A DNA stretch of 14,672 nucleotides from Oscillospiraceae bacterium (lineage in GTDB: Bacteria; Bacillota; Clostridia; Oscillospirales; Acutalibacteraceae): assembly GCA_902796295.1 (NCBI GenBank), contig CADBOL010000173.1:1-14672 (forward strand). Reading direction: 5' to 3'. This document shows positions 9,326 to 14,672 of the stretch, piece after piece; position 1 is the stretch's first letter; each line of letters opens with the position of its first letter. The translations under genes and the position numbers were made by a program. The notes under the pieces are model-generated. The model saw only the letters and a list, made by a program, of their open reading frames with translations. It did not search any database and was not told the DNA's origin.

Positions 9326-9927
9326 TGCTGCACCTCTTTTACATAATCAAAGAATTCAACCTTGACCGCGTTGAACGGGATATTGAATCTTACACGTTCA
9401 ACCGTATCACCGGATTTGACTCCGTCAAGCCTTACGGCGATTCTCGCGTTTCTGCAGACCTTGCCGTCCGCATCATAGGCGCGGTAGCAGATTACGAGAT
9501 TTCTGTCTCTTGTGGCAACATATGTCATCTTAACATCGAGATATCCGTAAGCAGTACTTGCAAACGCTTTTTCGTCAAATGTTATATTCTGAATCTCACC
9601 GTAGTTGGTGCCGTCGGTATAATAGCTCTGCAAGACGAACTCAACATCAGAAACTCTGACCTGAGAGGAGGATGTTTCCTTTGCCGCCCCGGTCGTTGTT
9701 TCGGCTTCGTCTCCGGTTGCCTTTGATTTGTCTTTTTCTTTTCCGGTCTTGCTCACTGCGGTATCTGAATCCGTGTCAAGCACTCCGTATGTATCAACAA
9801 GTTTATGAATTTCGGTGCCGGTTGTCATCTCATCCGCCGGCGGTTTTTCTCCGCATGAGGAAAGAATCGCTCCGACTGCGGCGACAGTAAGAATAATAGA
9901 TACAATCTGTCTGATTTTGTTATTCAC
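9322..9927 (-). CDS. Lipoprotein of unknown function
   Basis: The 201-residue protein has a lipoprotein signal with lipobox LSSC (Cys25). A low-complexity, charged Thr/Asp/Lys/Glu-rich linker spans residues 26-89, and a compact domain from 90 to 201 begins VRVSDVEFVLQSYY. The domain alternates polar and hydrophobic residues as in a beta-sandwich (YGYLDVKMTYVATRD, RVRFNIPFNAVKVEFFDY). I do not recognise the family. The start is a GTG at 9927 because GGAGG (9935-9939) lies 7 bases upstream; an in-frame GTG at 9948 would overlap the end of trmL. Its stop overlaps the start of the LRR protein gene, so the two proteins may act together at the cell surface. Confidence 0.8.
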   Translation of the reverse strand: MNNKIRQIVSIILTVAAVGAILSSCGEKPPADEMTTGTEIHKLVDTYGVLDTDSDTAVSKTGKEKDKSKATGDEAETTTGAAKETSSSQVRVSDVEFVLQSYYTDGTNYGEIQNITFDEKAFASTAYGYLDVKMTYVATRDRNLVICYRAYDADGKVCRNARIAVRLDGVKSGDTVERVRFNIPFNAVKVEFFDYVKEVQQ

Positions 9928-9934
9928 AGGCGTT

Positions 9935-9939
9935 CCTCC
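9935..9939 (-). promoter_or_regulatory. Ribosome binding site fixing the GTG start at 9927
   Basis: On the minus strand GGAGG lies 7 bases before the GTG at 9927. It favours this start over the in-frame GTG at 9948. Confidence 0.75.
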
Positions 9940-9941
9940 GT

Positions 9942-10445
9942 TTACCACTCATACTGAGTGAGTTTTCCTTTTGTTTTAAGCTCCGGATATCCCCACTGCC
10001 TGAGGACCTCATAAACACCGACGGCGACGCTGTTTGAGAGATTCAGGCTTCTCGCGTCGGAATTATTTATCATGGGTATCCTCACGCAGGATTCCGGATT
10101 ATCATGAAGCAGCCATTCCGGCAGCCCGGCGGTCTCTTTGCCGAAAACTATGTAACAGCCGTCGGGGTATGAGACATCCGAATGAGTATGGACCGCTTTG
10201 GTTGAGAAATAAAAGAATGTGCCGCCTTTATTCTTTTCGAAGAAGTCATCAAGGCTTTCGTAATAGGTAATATCCAGCAGATGCCAGTAATCGAGCCCGG
10301 CTCTTTTGAGCTTCGCGTCATCCACCCTGAAGCCCATCGGCTCCACAAGATGAAGTCTGCACCCCGTTGCGGCGCAGGTGCGCGCAATATTGCCCGTATT
10401 CTGAGGAATCTGCGGCTCTACCAGAACTATATTGAGAGTTGCCAT
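9942..10445 (-). CDS. trmL: tRNA (cytidine/uridine(34)-2'-O)-methyltransferase TrmL
   Basis: This SPOUT-family enzyme transfers a methyl group from S-adenosylmethionine to the ribose of the wobble base of certain tRNA-Leu species. The 167-residue length and motifs are typical: PQIPQNTGNIARTC at 11-24, the knot motifs FGKETAGLP at 101-109 and IPM...ARSLNLSNSVAV at 123-142, and a C-terminal QYEW. It acts as a homodimer in the cytosol. The ATG at 10445 is preceded by an AAGGAAA site. It follows pth by 11 bases and precedes the lipoprotein start by 14, so it looks co-transcribed. The general SPOUT family (also called CspR/YibK) is certain; the exact tRNA target rests on family knowledge. Confidence 0.95.
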   Translation of the reverse strand: MATLNIVLVEPQIPQNTGNIARTCAATGCRLHLVEPMGFRVDDAKLKRAGLDYWHLLDITYYESLDDFFEKNKGGTFFYFSTKAVHTHSDVSYPDGCYIVFGKETAGLPEWLLHDNPESCVRIPMINNSDARSLNLSNSVAVGVYEVLRQWGYPELKTKGKLTQYEW

Positions 10446-10456
10446 AGGTACTTTCC

Positions 10457-11062
10457 TTAAGAATTGTATTTGCTCATTGCGAGATCTGTTTCGCCGCTGA
10501 CCATAAGCTCCGCGGCAAGCACCGCGTTTTCAGCCGCCTGCCTCATCTTTACCAGCTCATCCTTTGTAAATGATGAGAGCACCCAGTCGGCGAGATCATA
10601 ATCGGGACCCGGTTTCATTCCGACACCGATCTTTATTCTCGGAAAAGAGTCGGAATTAAGATGATAGATTATGCTCTTGATGCCGTTATGACCGCCGTCT
10701 GTACCCTTTCTGCGTATACGCAGGCGGCCGCACTCAAGAGTAACATCATCAAATACCACTATTATTCTTTCGGGCGGAATCTTATAGAAATCCGCCGCCT
10801 CCCTTATACTCTGACCGCTGTTATTCATAAAAGTCTGCGGCTTGAGAAGGAGACATTTATGTGAATTAATTTCCGCTGTTTCACACACTGCCTTGAATTT
10901 GATTTTATTGAGCCTGACGCCGTATTTATCGGCGAGCATATCAATAAAGATAAAGCCCGTATTGTGGCGGGTTGCCTCATACTTTGCGCCCGGATTTCCG
11001 AGACCCGCTATAATGAACTCGGGCGGACCGGAGACCGGGGTGCTGCGCCTGAAAAAAATCAT
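10457..11062 (-). CDS. pth: Peptidyl-tRNA hydrolase
   Basis: Pth cleaves peptidyl-tRNA released from stalled ribosomes and recycles the tRNA. The 201-residue product has GLGNPG at 20-25 (N23), the catalytic H33 in RHNTGF, N80 in FMNNSG, D105 in VFDD and N126 in GGHNGI, matching the known active-site residues His20, Asn10, Asn68, Asp93 and Asn114 of the E. coli enzyme. Compared with that enzyme it has about 13 extra N-terminal residues (FFRRS...). No other start codon lies between the ATG at 11062 and the GLGNPG motif, so the extension seems real. One base separates this ATG from the stop of the upstream membrane-anchored protein gene, so translation is probably coupled. Confidence 0.97.
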   Translation of the reverse strand: MIFFRRSTPVSGPPEFIIAGLGNPGAKYEATRHNTGFIFIDMLADKYGVRLNKIKFKAVCETAEINSHKCLLLKPQTFMNNSGQSIREAADFYKIPPERIIVVFDDVTLECGRLRIRRKGTDGGHNGIKSIIYHLNSDSFPRIKIGVGMKPGPDYDLADWVLSSFTKDELVKMRQAAENAVLAAELMVSGETDLAMSKYNS

Positions 11063-11063
11063 A

Positions 11064-11645
11064 TCATCCTACCCTGACTTCCTGCAGGTTATCTTCGGGG
11101 ATATCGCTGAGACTGTCACCCTCTATGAGCGCATAGCTGAGAGAAATGTTCTTATTCTCTACCATTTCCCTGACCTCATCCATGGACGGATCGGGCGAGT
11201 GAAGAAGCACGGTGAGAACTATCGAGCCCTCGCTGCCTGCGGGAATGGAAACTACCGAGCCGCCGACACCCTCACTGATATAAAGGCCGTCTTTTCCGTT
11301 TTCCTCAATAACCGCCTTTGTAAAAGCAGCCTGCTGTTCATTGCTGTTTGACACTTTTAAAAAGACATTATAAGCGAGCCATTCCTCCGGCTGTTTAAGG
11401 AAATTGTCAATCTCTTTTTTATCCATCGCAAAGCTGTTCTGAAGCATGAGAGTGTATCTGTCGGGATTCTTCTTTGCGGTTTCGAAAATATTGATATCCT
11501 CCGTAAAATCCTCAATCACGGCCGTGACTTCTCCCTCCTGCCCGGCGGGAGCTTTTTTGCCGAATCTGAGCGCGGCAAAAGCGATGCCGGCAATAACGGC
11601 AAGTATAACCAGCACAATCAGGATTATCTTTACTGCTTTTTTCAT
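11064..11645 (-). CDS. Membrane-anchored protein of unknown function
   Basis: The 193-residue protein starts MKKAVKII and has one strong membrane segment at residues 5-27, followed by a charged RFGKK stretch and no lipobox Cys. It is therefore an anchored (or signal-cleaved) extracytoplasmic protein. The rest is polar, with a mixed helical part (around KKEIDNFLKQPEEWLAYNVFLKV) and later strand-like segments (GSVVSIPAGSEGSIVLTVLLHSP). I do not recognise the family. A GGAG site lies 8 bases before the ATG. It is first in the five-gene cluster and ends one base before pth. Confidence 0.78.
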   Translation of the reverse strand: MKKAVKIILIVLVILAVIAGIAFAALRFGKKAPAGQEGEVTAVIEDFTEDINIFETAKKNPDRYTLMLQNSFAMDKKEIDNFLKQPEEWLAYNVFLKVSNSNEQQAAFTKAVIEENGKDGLYISEGVGGSVVSIPAGSEGSIVLTVLLHSPDPSMDEVREMVENKNISLSYALIEGDSLSDIPEDNLQEVRVG

Positions 11646-11701
11646 AAAATCATCTCCGGGGTTTACAATTTTTCAGCTTATTATCTCACAAAGAAAATAA
11701 A

Positions 11702-11729
11702 ATTACAATAAGTAAAGACAAAAATTCAA
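11702..11729 (-). promoter_or_regulatory. Possible promoter of the five-gene leftward cluster
   Basis: On the minus strand TTGAAT (11729-11724) is followed after 16 bases by TGTAAT (11707-11702), placing a start near 11695 and a leader of about 50 bases. The boxes are imperfect in an AT-rich stretch where chance matches are common, so this is a weak call. Confidence 0.4.
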
Positions 11730-11735
11730 TTACAT

Positions 11736-11761
11736 TTAAAATTCAATATACAGAATTTTAA
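11736..11761. promoter_or_regulatory. Perfect inverted repeat between divergent promoters
   Basis: TTAAAATTC (11736-11744) and GAATTTTAA (11753-11761) are perfect 9-base arms around 8 bases. The element lies between the leftward promoter candidate and the rightward ABC exporter promoter and has no T run after it. It could be the operator of a dimeric regulator. No regulator gene is visible nearby, and AT-rich DNA raises the chance of coincidence. Confidence 0.5.
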
Positions 11762-11780
11762 TAATCGGGCTGAATTATGA

Positions 11781-11809
11781 TTGACAAATACGCCGCGGCA
11801 TTTTAAAAT
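11781..11809 (+). promoter_or_regulatory. ABC exporter operon promoter
   Basis: A perfect -35 box TTGACA (11781-11786), a 17-base spacer and TAAAAT (11804-11809) form a strong sigma-A promoter. The predicted start near 11816 leaves a leader of about 20 bases, containing AGAGGA just before the ATG at 11837. Confidence 0.88.
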
Positions 11810-11836
11810 ATCAATAATAAAAAACAGAGGAATAAT

Positions 11837-13576
11837 ATGAGAAATCTGTTACCGTATTTCAGGGGGCAGCGGCTCAAATGCGTGCTCGCTCCGCTTTTCA
11901 AAATGCTCGAGGCAACCCTTGAACTGATTGTGCCGCTGATAGTCGCCGATATAATCGACAACGGCATTGCTTCGGGTGATAAAAACTATATAATTTCAAG
12001 ATGTCTGCAGCTTATAGTATTAGGCTTTGCCGGGCTAGTTTTTTCTGTCACCGCCCAGTATTTTTCGGCACGGGCGGCGGTTTCTTTTGTGAAGAATCTC
12101 AAGCACGCAATCTATAAAAAAATCCAGTATCTTTCATTTTCGCAGTTTGACAAAAACGGCACCTCAACTCTGATAACACGCCTGACAAGCGATATGGACA
12201 GCGTTCAGAACGGAGTCAATCTCACCCTGCGGCTGCTGCTTCGCTCCCCCTTTGTGGTATTCGGCGCGTGCATTATGGCCTTCAGGGTAGATACTCATTC
12301 CTCCGTCAGTTTTGCCGCCGCCGTTCCGCTGATGAGCGTAATCATTTTCGGCCTTATGATGCTGACAATTCCTCTCAACAAAAAAATCAGAGAGGCCCTT
12401 GACGGCGCACTTCTGACTACGAGAGAGAGCATCACGGGCGCAAGAGTGCTAAGAGCATTCGGCAGAGAGAGAGACGCGGTCTCGGAATTCGAAGATAAAA
12501 ACACTTACCTCACTTTACTTCAGGAAAAGACCGGCAGACTTTCCGCCCTGCTCAACCCCCTCACCTGCCTTACGGTAAACTCCGCCGTGGCCCTTCTTAT
12601 CTGGCTTGGCGCTCAGAGAGTAAACGCCGGCTTCATCACATGCGGCGCGGTTGTGGCTCTTTACAACTACATGTCGCAGATTCTCGTTGAACTGATAAAG
12701 CTGGCAAATCTTATCGTTACGCTCACAAAATCCATCGCGTGCGCCGGCAGGATTTCATCGCTACTCGGTATTGAAGATGAGGAAATCCCCGAAAGCGGGA
12801 AGACATGCGTTTCGGATGATTACATTGTTTTTGACAATGTTTCCTTCACCTACCCCGGTGCCTCGGAGCCCTCACTCGAAAACATTTCATTTACTGTCGG
12901 TAAAGGCGAAAGGATAGGCGTTATCGGCTCAACCGGCGCGGGCAAGACTACCCTTGTTAATCTGCTCGCCGGCTTTTACCGCCCCACTTCGGGAGACATA
13001 TTCATAAACGGAAAATCCGTCTCCTCTTACGGCAGAGAGGAGCTCTCCTCAATAATATCATACGCGGAACAAAAGGCGGTCATTTTCAAAGGCACCGTCA
13101 GAAGCAATCTCTTATTCGGAAACCCGCAGGCAACCGACTCCGAGCTGACTGACGCGCTCAAAGCGGCTCAGGCATATGAATTTGTCAGCGAAAAACCGGG
13201 CGGTCTCGACTGCATCACGGAGCAGAGAGGCAGAAATTTTTCGGGCGGTCAGAGGCAGCGCCTTTCCGTTGCGAGAGCGCTCGCAGCAAAATCCGATATT
13301 CTGATTCTCGATGACACCTCAAGCGCCCTTGACTATCTTACAGATCTTAATATGCGCAGGGCCGTTTCGGAGCTTGACTACAGAGCCGTATTCACTGTTT
13401 CACAGCGCACCGGCTCGATAATGGACTGCGACAGGATTATACTGCTTGAAAACGGCAGAGCATCTGCCGGCACACACTCTCAGCTGCTTGAAAGCAGCGA
13501 TGTTTACAGGGAAATCCACTTTTCCCAGTTTGAGGAAGATGACCCCTTGTATGCGAAAGGGGGGCTTCCCGTATGA
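11837..13576 (+). CDS. ABC exporter half-transporter, degenerate-site subunit
   Basis: The 579-residue protein fuses a six-helix exporter membrane domain (residues 1 to about 300) to an ATPase domain (about 325-579), as in type IV (B-family) multidrug, lipid or peptide exporters. The ATPase part has Walker A GSTGAGKTT from residue 364, signature FSGGQ at 468-472, and Walker B ILILDD ending at 492-493. The residue after Walker B is Asp493 instead of the catalytic Glu, and the switch histidine is Gln523 (VSQRTG). This pair of changes is known from the degenerate-site subunit of heterodimeric exporters such as TM287/288. The stop overlaps the start of the partner gene (ATGA), as expected for a heterodimer. 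The substrate cannot be told from the sequence; multidrug export is the default guess. Confidence 0.93.
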   Translation: MRNLLPYFRGQRLKCVLAPLFKMLEATLELIVPLIVADIIDNGIASGDKNYIISRCLQLIVLGFAGLVFSVTAQYFSARAAVSFVKNLKHAIYKKIQYLSFSQFDKNGTSTLITRLTSDMDSVQNGVNLTLRLLLRSPFVVFGACIMAFRVDTHSSVSFAAAVPLMSVIIFGLMMLTIPLNKKIREALDGALLTTRESITGARVLRAFGRERDAVSEFEDKNTYLTLLQEKTGRLSALLNPLTCLTVNSAVALLIWLGAQRVNAGFITCGAVVALYNYMSQILVELIKLANLIVTLTKSIACAGRISSLLGIEDEEIPESGKTCVSDDYIVFDNVSFTYPGASEPSLENISFTVGKGERIGVIGSTGAGKTTLVNLLAGFYRPTSGDIFINGKSVSSYGREELSSIISYAEQKAVIFKGTVRSNLLFGNPQATDSELTDALKAAQAYEFVSEKPGGLDCITEQRGRNFSGGQRQRLSVARALAAKSDILILDDTSSALDYLTDLNMRRAVSELDYRAVFTVSQRTGSIMDCDRIILLENGRASAGTHSQLLESSDVYREIHFSQFEEDDPLYAKGGLPV

Positions 13577-14672
13577 AAAAAGCAAAGAAGGGCACCGTAC
13601 TTAAAGTGCTGAAATATACGGGCAGACATAATTATCTTATCGCTCTCTCCCTGCTGCTCTCTTCGGTCTGCGTTGCCTGCAATCTCTATATCCCCGTGCT
13701 CGCAGGCAGGGCAATAGACGCGATAAAAGGATTCAACAATATCGACACTCAGGCCTTGATTAAAAACATAATTATGATTCTCGCCGCGGCGGGCATCTCG
13801 GCGGCAATACAGTGGATAGTTAATACTCTTAATAACTCAATTTCCTTCAGGGTTGTCAGGGATGTAAGAAACGCCGCGATAAACAAAATAGCGGTGCTTC
13901 CGGTCTCATATATCGACTCTCACCCGGCCGGAGACATTGTGAGCAGAGTCATATCCGACGCCGATAATTTCGCGGAAGGACTGCTGCTCGGCTTCACCCA
14001 GTTTTTCACGGGAATTATGACGATTATCGGCACTCTTGTCTTTATGATAAGAATCAGCCCGAAGATTACTCCCGTTGTAGCTCTTCTGACTCCGCTGTCG
14101 CTGTTTGTCGCGTCATTTATCGCAAAGAATACCCACGCAATGTTTGCCGCGCAGAGCGAGGCGAGGGGCAGACAGACATCTCATATCGAAGAAACCGTTG
14201 AGAGCCACAATGTGGTGGCGGCCTGCAACGCGCAGGAGCGTGTCACAAAGGAATTTGACTCAATCAATGACGATTTCGCGAGATTCTCTCTCAGGGCGAT
14301 TTTCTTCTCTTCTCTTACAAACCCCTGCACGAGATTTGTCAACAATATGATTTACGCGGGCGTTGCCCTTGTGGGTGCCTTCAGCGCCGTATCGGGCGCA
14401 ATCACGATAGGCAGTCTTACGGCGTTTCTCAATTACTCCGGGCAGTACGCAAAGCCCTTCAATGAAATATCCGGAGTAATTACCGAGCTCCAGAATTCCC
14501 TTGCCTGCGCCGAGAGATTATTTGAGCTCATCGAAGCACAGCCCATTAAAGCGGACAGTGAAAACGCCGCCGACCGCTCGGCTCTCGGCGATGAAATAAA
14601 GCTTGAAAATGTTGAGTTTTCATATGATAAAAATACGGAGCTGATTAAAAATCTGAATCTCACCGTAAACCG
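13573..14672 (+). CDS. ABC exporter half-transporter, partner subunit (partial)
   Basis: The frame from the ATG at 13573 stays open for 366 codons to the window edge, so the 3' part is missing. The visible part is an exporter membrane domain: MKKAKKGTVLKVLKYTGRHN, several hydrophobic helices, the coupling segment PVSYIDSHPAGDIVSRVISD, and SGQYAKPFNEISGVITELQNSLACAERLFELI leading into the ATPase domain (LENVEFSYDK). The window ends before Walker A. The gene overlaps its upstream partner by 4 bases. If the pair is a classic heterodimer, this subunit should carry the catalytic Glu and switch His, and its own signature motif may be altered. Confidence 0.93.
   Translation, partial: MKKAKKGTVLKVLKYTGRHNYLIALSLLLSSVCVACNLYIPVLAGRAIDAIKGFNNIDTQALIKNIIMILAAAGISAAIQWIVNTLNNSISFRVVRDVRNAAINKIAVLPVSYIDSHPAGDIVSRVISDADNFAEGLLLGFTQFFTGIMTIIGTLVFMIRISPKITPVVALLTPLSLFVASFIAKNTHAMFAAQSEARGRQTSHIEETVESHNVVAACNAQERVTKEFDSINDDFARFSLRAIFFSSLTNPCTRFVNNMIYAGVALVGAFSAVSGAITIGSLTAFLNYSGQYAKPFNEISGVITELQNSLACAERLFELIEAQPIKADSENAADRSALGDEIKLENVEFSYDKNTELIKNLNLTVN

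Noticed and set aside
9325..9890. Plus-strand open frames opposite the lipoprotein gene
   Set aside because: They are shadows of the minus-strand lipoprotein gene, without start signals or recognisable domains.
11646..11836. Possible riboswitch or small RNA in the AT-rich divergent region
   Set aside because: No stable GC-containing stem series or T-run terminator was found; promoters and one inverted repeat account for the visible structure.

Overview
The window looks like chromosomal DNA of an uncultured or gut-type clostridial Firmicute (Oscillospiraceae/Christensenellales-like). The grounds are strong GGAGG-type ribosome binding sites, a CIRCE operator in front of groES-groEL, and clostridial family types (DUF6273, divergent InlB B-repeats, DUF4349, DUF4886, BspA-type leucine-rich repeats). 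Lineage is an inference from family content; there is no rRNA gene to confirm it. No tRNA, rRNA, CRISPR array, insertion sequence or phage gene was seen.

Layout. (1) 2-2245 (+): secreted protein with a DUF6273 head, four B-repeats, an Ig-like module and a short amphipathic tail. It converges on groES-groEL (4308-2366, -), with a bidirectional terminator between them. (2) 4309-4511: divergent regulatory region. The groES promoter and CIRCE face left; a good sigma-A-type promoter faces right into a two-gene operon (4512-6611) of an O-antigen-ligase-like membrane protein and an SGNH/DUF4886 protein whose catalytic residues look lost. The operon ends in a terminator that overlaps its last codons. 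(3) 6668-7666 (+): DUF4349 lipoprotein, convergent with a leftward gene cluster across another hairpin. (4) 11645-7733 (-): five tightly packed genes, namely a membrane-anchored protein of unknown function, pth, trmL, a lipoprotein of unknown function and a secreted BspA-type LRR protein. This mixes translation housekeeping with envelope proteins. (5) 11646-11836: AT-rich divergent promoter region with a perfect 9-bp-arm inverted repeat. (6) 11837 to the right edge (+): two overlapping half-transporter genes of a heterodimeric ABC exporter. The first carries the degenerate nucleotide site; the second is cut off by the window before its Walker A.

Most of the window concerns the cell envelope: two large secreted proteins, two lipoproteins, a membrane-anchored protein, a polysaccharide polymerase/ligase-like protein and an exporter. 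The most interesting signal is that the two otherwise unrelated secreted proteins (2-2245 and 9325-7733) end in the same kind of about 100-residue module, an Ig-like domain with an LPxG...W core followed by an FFxKIxxFxxxLF tail at constant spacing. This suggests a common surface-retention or sorting role. The second is a probable SGNH pseudoenzyme paired with an orphan polymerase/ligase.
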